Shown one piece after another: positions 1-5,902 of a stretch of DNA of 6,074 nucleotides (position 1 is the stretch's first letter; each line of letters begins with the position of its first letter). The notes under the pieces are model-generated. The model ran no database searches. It was given only the letters and a program-made list of their open reading frames with translations, and had not been told where the DNA came from. The position numbers were made by a program, and so were the translations under genes. Source of the DNA: Clostridia bacterium (GTDB taxonomy: Bacteria > Bacillota > Clostridia > Christensenellales > CAG-138); NCBI GenBank assembly GCA_030530185.1, contig JAUMVL010000104.1, positions 1 through 6,074 of the forward strand, written 5' to 3'.

Positions 1-1062
1 CCTGACACCCACGAAACACCTGCACCTACGACCACGCCCTCGCCTACGGTAGAGCCGAATCCTGATTTTATGGATCAGGCGGCACAGCCGTTTGCCGAAT
101 CGTTTGAGACGCTGCCCGATGTGATCGACGCAGTAGCGCCTGGCGTTGTCGGCGTTGTGAATTGGCAGACGTATGAAAAAACACAGCGCCTTGTCGAATG
201 GGGAAGCGGGTCCGGCTTTGTGATTACAACCGACGGATACGTGCTGACGAATCATCACGTCATCGAAGGCGCACAGCGGATTACGGTCAATCTGACAACC
301 GGCGAGCAGTTTGAGGCAAGACTTGTCGGATCGGATAAAACGACCGATATTGCAGTTTTGAAGATCGACGCGGCAGGATTGACCGCCTTGCCGCGCGGCG
401 ATTCCGATCGTCTGCGCGTCGGAGAATTCGTATTTGCAATCGGTGATCCGGTTCAAAGCGAGTTGTCAGGTTCAGTTACATTCGGAATCATCAGCGCCAA
501 ATCGCGTGCGATCAACATTGAAGGCTTTACCAACGATTATATCCAGACCGATGCGGCAATCAACCTCGGGAACTCCGGCGGACCGTTAATCAACATGGAT
601 GGGTTTGTCGTCGGAATGAACAGCGCAAAAACCGTCACTGCAGGTTATGATGCGATGGGTAATGCAATCGCGGCAGAGGGCATCGGGTTTGCGCTGCCGA
701 TCAATCATGTTTGGGAAATTGCGACGCAATTGATTACGACGGGCTCGGTACCAAAACCCGGCATCGGTGTTACGATCAAACAGACCCGCGCAGAGCTTCG
801 CGAACTTGCGGCCGAGGAGGGTGAGGAAATCCGTCCGTATATTGATTCCGTCACGGCAAATGGCCCGGCCGCAACCGCGGGCATGCAGGTCGGGGACGTC
901 ATTCTTGCGCTGGACGGAATCGAAATGAACGAGATGGAGCAGATTGTCGCTTATATCCGTGAGCATACCAAGATCGGACAGCAGATCGCGTTTACGATTG
1001 AACGCGAGGGGCAGACGATGGAGATCGTTGTCACAGTCGGCGATCTCAACAAAATGCCATAA
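1..1062 (+). CDS. HtrA/DegP-like trypsin-fold serine protease with one PDZ domain (5' end missing)
   Basis: The reading frame is open from base 1, so the N-terminus, probably a cytoplasmic tail plus membrane anchor, lies outside the window. The first 23 codons encode a Pro/Thr-rich stretch typical of the linker between anchor and protease in Gram-positive HtrA proteins. The trypsin-like domain follows with a complete triad: His in TNHHVI (codon 256-258), Asp in TTDIAVLK (346-348) and Ser in GNSGGPL (574-576). The oxyanion region reads INLGNSGG where many relatives have INPGNSGG. A single PDZ domain occupies about 750-1050, with GPAATAGMQVGDVILALDG as its core. Family knowledge: such proteases degrade or refold damaged proteins at the outer face of the membrane, with PDZ controlling activity. 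The ATG at 70 is internal to the linker and is not a likely start. mutS2 follows 16 nt downstream, so the two are probably cotranscribed. The family is certain; the exact paralogue (htrA, htrB or htrC type) is not. Confidence 0.95.
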   Translation, partial: PDTHETPAPTTTPSPTVEPNPDFMDQAAQPFAESFETLPDVIDAVAPGVVGVVNWQTYEKTQRLVEWGSGSGFVITTDGYVLTNHHVIEGAQRITVNLTTGEQFEARLVGSDKTTDIAVLKIDAAGLTALPRGDSDRLRVGEFVFAIGDPVQSELSGSVTFGIISAKSRAINIEGFTNDYIQTDAAINLGNSGGPLINMDGFVVGMNSAKTVTAGYDAMGNAIAAEGIGFALPINHVWEIATQLITTGSVPKPGIGVTIKQTRAELRELAAEEGEEIRPYIDSVTANGPAATAGMQVGDVILALDGIEMNEMEQIVAYIREHTKIGQQIAFTIEREGQTMEIVVTVGDLNKMP

Positions 1063-1068
1063 GGCAGC

Positions 1069-1074
1069 AAGGAG
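1069..1074 (+). promoter_or_regulatory. Ribosome binding site of mutS2
   Basis: AAGGAG lies 4 nt before the ATG at 1079. It decides the start: the same frame stays open upstream to an ATG at 944, but that would overlap the protease gene by about 120 nt and has no reason to be used. Confidence 0.8.
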
Positions 1075-1078
1075 CAAC

Positions 1079-3433
1079 ATGAATCAAAGAGCGCTTATCA
1101 CGCTGGAATACGATAAAATCCGCGCCATGTGCGCTTCGTTTGCGGTCTCCGAGCTCGGCAAGGCGGAGGTGGAATCCCTTACGCCAAGCACCGATCTCGA
1201 CACGGCACGCCGCCTGTTACGGCAGACATGGGAGGCGGATGCAATCTTTCGCCGCACCGGCCGCACGCCCGTTGATACGTTTCCCGATTTAAGGAATACG
1301 CTGCGCCGCGCTCATGCGGCGTATTCGCTTTCGATGGGCGATCTTTTGGGCGTTTCACGCTGCCTTTTTGTCAGTCGCAACGCAAGAGAGATTCTGCTCT
1401 CGGGAGACGAGGACAATGAACTGCATAGGCTTGCCAATCCGCTTTCGTCCCATCGTACGGTGGAGGAGGAGATCAACCGCTGTATTCTCTCCGAGGAAGA
1501 GATTTCGGATAACGCTTCGCCTGCGTTGTCGCGGATCCGCCGTCAGATGCGAATCACAAACGAGCGCGTCCGTGACAAGCTGAACAGCATCATCAAAAGC
1601 AGCACTTACCAAAAGTATTTGCAGGAACCCATCATCACGATGCGCAACGGACGCTATGCCGTTCCCGTAAAGGCGGAGTTTCGCCAGCAAATCGGCGGGC
1701 TTGTGCACGATCAAAGCAGTTCGGGTCAGACGCTGTTTATCGAACCGACCGCCGTGGTTGAACTTGGAAACGAGTATAAACGGTTGCTTGCCGAAGAAAA
1801 GCAGGAGATTGAACGTATCTTGGCAGGACTCACTGCGCTGGTTGCACCGTATGCCGATGAGCTGTACAACAGTCTTGGCCTGCTTGCTAAAATTGACGGA
1901 ATCTTTGCAAAAGCAATCCTGGCGAGGGACCAATCGGCATATTGCCCGCGGCTGAATGATCAAAATCTGATACGCATCAAAAACGGCCGCCACCCATTGA
2001 TCGACAAAAAAACCGTCGTACCGATCTCCGTTTGGATCGGCGACGGCTACAATACGCTGATCATTACGGGACCGAACACCGGTGGAAAAACCGTTACCTT
2101 GAAAACGGTCGGATTGTTTACACTGATGGCGTCTTCCGGTATGTTTTTGCCGGCGGATGAAAACAGCGATATCGCTGTATTTGACGAGGTCTGCGCTGAT
2201 ATCGGCGACGAACAGTCGATCGAGCAGTCGCTGTCCACATTCTCGGCCCATATGACGAACATCGTCGATATTTTGAACCGGGCGAACGCGCATACGCTTG
2301 TTCTGTTGGACGAACTTGGCGCCGGGACCGACCCGAACGAGGGCGCTGCATTGGCACAAGCAATTTTGGAACATTTGCAGCTTAGTGGTGCGGTCACATT
2401 TGCGACAACGCATTATTCCGAGATCAAAGCGTTCGCACTGACCAAAGAGGGAATGCAGAACGCATCGATGGAGTTTGACGTCGACCGTCTTTGCCCAACT
2501 TACCGCTTGTTTATCGGAATTCCGGGCAAATCGAATGCATTTGAGATCAGTAAGCGGCTCGGCATATCCGACGCCATTATCGAACGCGCCAGACAGTATC
2601 TCGAAACGGAGGACATCGCTTTTGAAGATGTGCTCAGCGGAGCAGAGGCGCAGCGCCGTGCAGCAGAAGAAACGGCCGAAAAGGTCAATGCCGAATATGC
2701 GGAAGCAAAGCGACTTCGGAGCGAGCTCGAAAAGGAGAAGAACAGGCTGCAGGCAGATCGCGCCGCGATTCGGGAAAAGGCGCGGGAGGACGCGCGTGAG
2801 ATGGTCAACGATACGCGCCGTGAAATGGAGGCGTTGATCGCAAACCTGCGTCACGTTGAAAACATCGATCACAAAGCATTGGAGCGGGCAATCCAGTCTT
2901 CGCGCGATGCATTGCGAAAAAAACAGGCATCCCTTTACGATAACGGTGCGCTTCCGGTTGATGCTGCGGGTATGCAGCCCAATACGGTTACGCCCGGGCA
3001 AACGGTGCAAGTCGTCAGTCTCGGCAGCAATGCAACAGTCCTGAAGGCACCGGACGGACGGGGAAATGTGCAGGTACAGGCCGGCGCAGTCAAACTGTTC
3101 GTTCCGATCTCCGACCTGCGAATCGCAGAACAGAAAAAACAGGAGAAAGTCGTTACGCGTCCGCGCGAGATCATGACAGACATCAAGTCCATGAAGTATG
3201 AATTGGATCTGCGCGGCTATCTTGTGGACGATGCCATTTTGGAAATCGACGCATATATCGATCAATGTGTTCTTTCCGGCCGTACGGAATTCAATATCAT
3301 CCACGGCAAAGGCACCGGTGCCTTGCGTGCAGGCGTTCAGAACTATCTGAAAACACACCCAAAGGTCAAAAGCTTTCGGCTCGGCAACTATGGCGAAGGC
3401 GATGCAGGCGTTACCGTTGTGACGCTCAAATAA
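1079..3433 (+). CDS. mutS2: MutS2 family ATPase with C-terminal Smr endonuclease domain
   Basis: The protein has 784 residues, the usual MutS2 length, starting MNQRALITLEYDKI. The MutS2 core motif is at about 189-223 (GRYAVPVK, GGLVHDQSSSG, FIEP). The ABC-type ATPase has Walker A GPNTGGKT at 331-338, a signature-like DEQSIEQSLSTFSAHM at 377-392, Walker B LVLLDE at 407-412 followed by LGAGTDP, and the ATTHYSEIK switch at 442-450. A charged, Ala/Glu/Arg-rich coiled coil covers about 520-615. A small KOW-like beta domain covers about 636-682. The Smr domain runs from 708 to the end, with LDLRG at 709-713 and HGKGTG at 742-747, both nuclease-linked motifs being intact. Family knowledge: MutS2 is not a mismatch-repair protein. 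It has been reported to suppress homologous recombination in Helicobacter and to rescue collided ribosomes in Bacillus subtilis. Which role applies here cannot be read from sequence. It sits between the protease and a membrane protein in a probable operon. Nothing is broken or missing. Confidence 0.97.
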   Translation: MNQRALITLEYDKIRAMCASFAVSELGKAEVESLTPSTDLDTARRLLRQTWEADAIFRRTGRTPVDTFPDLRNTLRRAHAAYSLSMGDLLGVSRCLFVSRNAREILLSGDEDNELHRLANPLSSHRTVEEEINRCILSEEEISDNASPALSRIRRQMRITNERVRDKLNSIIKSSTYQKYLQEPIITMRNGRYAVPVKAEFRQQIGGLVHDQSSSGQTLFIEPTAVVELGNEYKRLLAEEKQEIERILAGLTALVAPYADELYNSLGLLAKIDGIFAKAILARDQSAYCPRLNDQNLIRIKNGRHPLIDKKTVVPISVWIGDGYNTLIITGPNTGGKTVTLKTVGLFTLMASSGMFLPADENSDIAVFDEVCADIGDEQSIEQSLSTFSAHMTNIVDILNRANAHTLVLLDELGAGTDPNEGAALAQAILEHLQLSGAVTFATTHYSEIKAFALTKEGMQNASMEFDVDRLCPTYRLFIGIPGKSNAFEISKRLGISDAIIERARQYLETEDIAFEDVLSGAEAQRRAAEETAEKVNAEYAEAKRLRSELEKEKNRLQADRAAIREKAREDAREMVNDTRREMEALIANLRHVENIDHKALERAIQSSRDALRKKQASLYDNGALPVDAAGMQPNTVTPGQTVQVVSLGSNATVLKAPDGRGNVQVQAGAVKLFVPISDLRIAEQKKQEKVVTRPREIMTDIKSMKYELDLRGYLVDDAILEIDAYIDQCVLSGRTEFNIIHGKGTGALRAGVQNYLKTHPKVKSFRLGNYGEGDAGVTVVTLK

Positions 3434-3438
3434 GGAGG
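3431..3438 (+). promoter_or_regulatory. Strong Shine-Dalgarno overlapping the mutS2 stop codon
   Basis: TAAGGAGG fully matches the anti-Shine-Dalgarno complement and sits 7 nt before the ATG at 3446. Its first three bases are the mutS2 TAA stop, so a ribosome terminating on mutS2 stands on the binding site of the next gene. This supports the 3446 start and suggests coupled but strong translation. Confidence 0.85.
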
Positions 3439-3445
3439 AAACGGC

Positions 3446-3994
3446 ATGAAACGCACGCATTATCTGGCTTTTGCATTGATCATATTGATTGCAGCACTGG
3501 CGTTTGGAATCGTCGGGTTTGTAACCTTGCGCAACACTTCATCGGTTACAGAGATCAGCGATTACGGCATGATGCCATTCTACGTTTACAGCTTCGGCTA
3601 CGGGACGGCTTACGATAACGACAGCAAGGACAATACGGACGCCACCATGCAGTATGTCGAATACCGCAGTGAGGATGGACGGTTCTCGTTTGTGCGCGAG
3701 GTCAATAACGACGAATATCTTGACTTTGAAATCGCCAGGGAAAATCAGGCGGAGCATCGTCCCGTACAGCGTTACGTTTATACGTACCGGCTGAACGGAG
3801 AGCTTCAGACCGTTATTCAAGAGCAGCAGCTGTCCGACAACCAACTGCGCGAGATCATTGGAAATACCAATAAGGTTACCGGCGGTCAGTATTTTGCGTT
3901 CGCGGGAATCCTGCTGATTGCAGGCGGTTATTTCCTGTATCTTGCCTTGAGAAAGAAAAAGGGCGCAGATAAAAAGAGTATGACTGATCACTGA
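3446..3994 (+). CDS. Unrecognised bitopic membrane protein with extracytoplasmic domain
   Basis: I do not recognise a family for this 182-residue protein. It starts MKRTHY and has a hydrophobic segment at about 6-28 and a second at about 149-168. The N-terminus (KR) and the C-terminal tail (RKKKGADKK) are both basic, so by the positive-inside rule both ends are cytoplasmic and the roughly 120 residues between them face outwards. That middle part is polar and Tyr-rich, with a YSFGYGTAYDND patch at about 48-59 and alternating hydrophobic/polar stretches such as RYVYTYRLNGELQTV that suggest beta strands. There are no cysteines and no obvious catalytic motif. Topologically it resembles small proteins of the DUF3592 kind (helix, beta domain, helix), but I see no firm motif match. 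It is the last gene of the htrA-like/mutS2 run, 12 nt after mutS2 and just before a terminator. A role in the envelope is inference from topology and the neighbouring surface protease. Confidence 0.85.
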   Translation: MKRTHYLAFALIILIAALAFGIVGFVTLRNTSSVTEISDYGMMPFYVYSFGYGTAYDNDSKDNTDATMQYVEYRSEDGRFSFVREVNNDEYLDFEIARENQAEHRPVQRYVYTYRLNGELQTVIQEQQLSDNQLREIIGNTNKVTGGQYFAFAGILLIAGGYFLYLALRKKKGADKKSMTDH

Positions 3995-4007
3995 AAATAA
4001 AGCACGG

Positions 4008-4035
4008 AAAAGAGCTGGATAAACAGCTCTTTTTT
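4008..4035 (+). terminator. Intrinsic terminator of the mutS2 operon, possibly bidirectional
   Basis: Arms AGAGCTG (4011-4017) and CAGCTCT (4024-4030) form a 7-bp stem around the loop GATAAA. Three more A-T pairs come from 4008-4010 with 4031-4033, and the plus-strand transcript ends in a run of T to 4035. It begins 13 nt after the stop of the membrane-protein gene. On the minus strand the same hairpin is followed by four T, and it lies 29 nt beyond the kinase stop, so it can serve both convergent units. Confidence 0.88.
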
Positions 4036-4064
4036 GCGCCTATTCCGCATCATGAATTTTTCGT

Positions 4065-5018
4065 TTACCGATCCGACAAAAAGAGCTCGAGTTCACTCAA
4101 GCTCGGACATGCCCGTCCGCCTGCCTGCATCACACAGAACGCTGCGGCGGCGTTGCCGTATCGATTTGCTTGTGCAAGTGACTTCCCCAAAAACAGAGCG
4201 GAAAGGAAACCGGCGTTGTAAACGTCACCCGCGCCGATGGTATCTACAACAGGAACGGAGAAAGCCGGACATTGGTAGGTTGCCGAGTCCGTATAGACCG
4301 TTGCACCGGATGCGCCTGCACGCGCGACGATCGTTCGTCCACCTTGCGTGAGCGCGCGAATCGCTTGCTCAGAGGCCGCTCCGGCAATGAGCGGCAGCTC
4401 TTCCTCGATCGATCCAAAGAGCACATCGCTGTATGAAACCGCCTGCATAAGATTTGCATAGAACGCTTCGTCACCGCGCGACTCAATGCGGGCATTGATG
4501 TCCAACGAGACCGGAATTCCGGCTTCATGACAGCGACACATCACCGTAAGCTGCGTCATTGCCGCAGGTTCCTCGCGGAGCAGCAAACCGCTGCAATGCA
4601 GCCATCCGATCGTTTCACAAAGGTTTTGCGGGATCTGGCCAAGTTGCACCTGATGCTGGCTGGCGTGCGTACGATGCGTTGCAAAGGCGGTCCGCTCTCC
4701 GAATTCGTCTACGACGATTGCAATCAGGAGCGTCGGGACACTTGGATCGATTGCCATACAGCTGACATCCGTTCCAATGCGAAGAAGTTCTTCCTTCAGC
4801 GCATATCCGTATACATCATCGCCCACCGTGCCGCAAAATTGAACGGGGATTCCGAGTGCGCGAAGTCCGGCTGCCGTATTGGCAACACTGCCGCCATGAC
4901 GGAATACAACGTCCGTCTCTTCACGCGTAACAAACTCGCCTCGTTTGCTGCGGCGGACCATGCCGAGCGGAAGAACAAGGTCGGCGCAGATATCCCCGAG
5001 ACAGAAGACCGGTTTCAT
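4065..5018 (-). CDS. PfkB/ribokinase-family carbohydrate kinase, substrate unknown
   Basis: The 317-residue protein starts MKPVFCLGDI with AAGGAG 5 nt upstream. Longer in-frame versions would start beyond the promoter and are rejected. The family signatures are complete: the early GD motif at 8-9, the first PfkB signature HGGSVANTAAGLRALG at 41-56, GTVGDDVYG at 63-71, and the second signature DTIGAGDVYNAGFL at 259-272. In the second signature D265 is the expected catalytic base and GAG forms the anion hole. Family knowledge: these cytoplasmic enzymes transfer the ATP gamma-phosphate to a sugar, sugar acid or nucleoside hydroxyl. A D-x-N-x-R motif (DINAR, 173-177) is the pattern found in fructokinase and 2-keto-3-deoxygluconate kinase-like members rather than in ribokinases, so a hexose or sugar-acid substrate is my weak preference. 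No transporter or pathway gene is adjacent, and the gene seems to be transcribed alone from its own promoter. Its 3' end contains a terminator-like hairpin. Confidence 0.93.
   Translation of the reverse strand: MKPVFCLGDICADLVLPLGMVRRSKRGEFVTREETDVVFRHGGSVANTAAGLRALGIPVQFCGTVGDDVYGYALKEELLRIGTDVSCMAIDPSVPTLLIAIVVDEFGERTAFATHRTHASQHQVQLGQIPQNLCETIGWLHCSGLLLREEPAAMTQLTVMCRCHEAGIPVSLDINARIESRGDEAFYANLMQAVSYSDVLFGSIEEELPLIAGAASEQAIRALTQGGRTIVARAGASGATVYTDSATYQCPAFSVPVVDTIGAGDVYNAGFLSALFLGKSLAQANRYGNAAAAFCVMQAGGRACPSLSELELFLSDR
4078..4104 (-). terminator. Terminator-like hairpin inside the 3' end of the kinase gene
   Basis: Read on the minus strand, GAGCTTGAG (4104-4096), loop TGAA and CTCGAGCTC (4091-4083) make a 9-bp RNA stem with one G-U wobble. 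It is followed directly by TTTTT (4082-4078). It has intrinsic-terminator shape but lies upstream of the kinase stop codon at 4065-4067, so termination there would yield an mRNA without a stop. The structure is seen directly; activity is uncertain because translating ribosomes would melt it. Confidence 0.4.
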
Positions 5019-5022
5019 GCTT

Positions 5023-5029
5023 TCTCCTT
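5023..5029 (-). promoter_or_regulatory. Ribosome binding site of the sugar kinase
   Basis: On the minus strand AAGGAGA stands just before AAGC and the ATG at 5018. It fixes the kinase start at MKPVFCLGD, which is where the PfkB fold is expected to begin. Confidence 0.8.
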
Positions 5030-5033
5030 GCAT

Positions 5034-5104
5034 AAATGTGATATTATGTATTGTAACACCCTGCTTCCAAATGTGCAAGCAATCTGATCCGAACGACAAA
5101 TGTG
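5034..5104. repeat. Three direct copies of AAATGTG around the kinase promoter
   Basis: Exact copies lie at 5034-5040, 5069-5075 and 5098-5104, and a near copy AGATGTG at 5147-5153. The first falls in the kinase leader, the second overlaps its -35 box and the third lies upstream of it. The near copy runs into the extended -10 of the divergent nfeD promoter. Two copies extend to AAATGTGA, the half-site of CRP-type regulators, but no copy has a good inverted partner. They could be operator sites or chance in an AT-rich spacer. Confidence 0.3.
5050..5078 (-). promoter_or_regulatory. Sigma-A-like promoter of the sugar kinase
   Basis: On the minus strand, TTGCAC (5078-5073) is separated by 17 nt from TACAAT (5055-5050). 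The -10 matches consensus in five of six bases and is preceded by TGT, an extended -10. The -35 keeps only the TTG. Transcription would start near 5043, giving a leader of about 25 nt with the ribosome binding site inside it. Confidence 0.65.
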
Positions 5105-5131
5105 AAACTTTTGGCATCCGGCGAAAAAATG

Positions 5132-5160
5132 TTTTCATTTTATAACAGATGTGGTATACT
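5132..5160 (+). promoter_or_regulatory. Sigma-A-like promoter of the nfeD-floA operon
   Basis: TTTTCA (5132-5137), 17 nt, then TATACT (5155-5160) with TGG just before it, an extended -10. The -35 matches four of six consensus bases and the -10 five of six. The start site would be near 5167, leaving a leader of about 19 nt. A TATAAC at 5141-5146 is an alternative -10, but I found no -35 at proper spacing for it. Confidence 0.7.
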
Positions 5161-5171
5161 GAAAAAAACGG

Positions 5172-5178
5172 AAAGGAG
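5172..5178 (+). promoter_or_regulatory. Ribosome binding site of the nfeD-like gene
   Basis: AAAGGAG lies 7 nt before the ATG at 5186. It excludes the in-frame ATG at 5102, which is upstream of the promoter -10. Confidence 0.8.
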
Positions 5179-5185
5179 CAGGGAA

Positions 5186-5680
5186 ATGGAAGCAATCTTT
5201 GGTTCGCTGTGGCTCCCGTGTCTGATCTGCTTCGTGGCGGGGATCGTTTTGCTTGTAACGGAACTGTGCCTGCCCGGCTTTGGACTTGCGGGATGCACCG
5301 GCATCGTCTGTTTTCTGGCAGTCATTGTCATGCAGTATCTCACCAATTCTCCGACTGCCGCAACGCTCGTTTCCGCCGTTATGGCGGCAATTATTGTGTT
5401 GCTGGTGGTTGTGTTCGTCCGTTCCATCAATCATGGCGCGCTGTTCCGTTCGCCGATCGTATTGAAGGATCGGATCGACGGAGAGGCGACTTCGGTTTCT
5501 GACGGGAAAAATACCGAACTGATCGGAAAAACCGGTATCGTGGAAACAACGCTTCGACCGAGCGGCACCGTTTTAATTGACGGAAAACGCTATACGGTTA
5601 AGGCGCAGGCAAGCTTTGTCGAAAAGGGAAGCACCGTAACGGTTGCAGCGGTAGAAGGTTTGGACATTCTTGTCGAATGA
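5186..5680 (+). CDS. Short NfeD-family membrane protein (flotillin partner)
   Basis: This 164-residue protein has three hydrophobic segments at about 9-28, 32-51 and 58-78, including the NfeD hallmark ELCLPGFGLAG at 26-36. A short linker leads to a soluble OB-fold domain at about 112-164 with the family pattern LIGKTGIVETTLRPSGTV, IDGKRYTV, FVEKGSTVTV and VEGLDILV. Family knowledge: NfeD proteins are encoded next to flotillin/SPFH proteins and act with them at membrane microdomains; the OB domain is thought to mediate protein contacts. The ClpP-like serine protease domain of long NfeD proteins such as Bacillus subtilis YqeZ is absent, so this is the short, YuaF-like form. It overlaps the next gene by ATGA and lies upstream of a floA start, the expected setting. 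The gene has its own promoter and is the first of the operon. Confidence 0.92.
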   Translation: MEAIFGSLWLPCLICFVAGIVLLVTELCLPGFGLAGCTGIVCFLAVIVMQYLTNSPTAATLVSAVMAAIIVLLVVVFVRSINHGALFRSPIVLKDRIDGEATSVSDGKNTELIGKTGIVETTLRPSGTVLIDGKRYTVKAQASFVEKGSTVTVAAVEGLDILVE

Positions 5681-5886
5681 AATACTGTAAGAAATGCGGC
5701 GTCCTATATGCTACGGACGTCTGCCCCAAATGCGGCATCGTGCCGCCGGAACAGCAGGAGGCGGAACAGGCTCCCGCAGACAGCCGGACGGTACGGCGTC
5801 AATGGATCGCGCTGCTGATCGGGATTCCCGCGTTCATTCTCGCGATCATGCTGATTGTTTACCTGTTCCGAACCATTACCATGTAA
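5677..5886 (+). CDS. Small zinc-ribbon protein with C-terminal membrane anchor
   Basis: This 69-residue protein begins MKYCKKCGVLYATDVCPKCG: two CxxC knuckles (Cys4, Cys7, Cys16, Cys19) spaced as in a rubredoxin-like zinc ribbon. A Glu/Gln/Ala/Pro-rich linker follows at about 21-40, then a basic RRQW and one hydrophobic segment at about 44-66. Basic residues before the membrane segment suggest that the ribbon is cytoplasmic. The start overlaps the nfeD stop (ATGA at 5677-5680). The only purine-rich match, AGAAGG at 5653-5658, is too far upstream to be a Shine-Dalgarno, so translation probably depends on coupling to nfeD. floA begins 16 nt later. I know no function for it. Its location argues for a role at the NfeD-FloA microdomain, for instance as an adaptor or scaffold member, which is inference. 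Confidence 0.88.
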   Translation: MKYCKKCGVLYATDVCPKCGIVPPEQQEAEQAPADSRTVRRQWIALLIGIPAFILAIMLIVYLFRTITM

Positions 5887-5893
5887 AAAGGAG
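5887..5893 (+). promoter_or_regulatory. Ribosome binding site of floA
   Basis: AAAGGAG lies immediately after the zinc-ribbon stop codon and 9 nt before the ATG at 5903. It supports translation of the right-edge gene although only 57 codons of it are visible. Confidence 0.8.
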
Positions 5894-5902
5894 AGAGAAC
5901 AC

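Noticed and set aside
944..1078. In-frame upstream extension of MutS2 by 45 residues.
   Set aside because: It would overlap the protease PDZ coding region, and the added residues are Arg/Ser-rich and unlike MutS2. The ATG at 1079 has a ribosome binding site and gives the normal MutS2 N-terminus.
2006..2923. Runs of seven A within mutS2 (2006-2012 and 2917-2923) as possible slippage or frameshift sites.
   Set aside because: Both fall on Lys-Lys codons in an uninterrupted frame, with no visible stimulatory structure and no useful alternative frame.
1355..3460. A 701-codon open frame on the minus strand, antisense to mutS2.
   Set aside because: It lies opposite an intact, full-length MutS2 with all motifs. 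The translation is rich in Cys, Phe, Arg and Gln with no domain, and no ribosome binding site or promoter was apparent. It is best explained as a by-product of mutS2 codon use.
5027..5079. Inverted repeat CTTGCA (5027-5032) and TGCAAG (5074-5079) flanking the kinase promoter.
   Set aside because: The arms are only 6 bp, do not extend further, and are 41 nt apart. This is not convincing as an operator or a hairpin.
4527..5087. A 186-codon plus-strand frame antisense to the sugar kinase.
   Set aside because: It overlaps a complete PfkB kinase, runs across the kinase promoter, and its translation shows no recognisable motif.
5019..5195. Longer kinase start reading back to about 5195.
   Set aside because: It would include the promoter and ribosome binding site of the kinase. 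The extra residues precede the conserved start of the PfkB fold and look like translated spacer.
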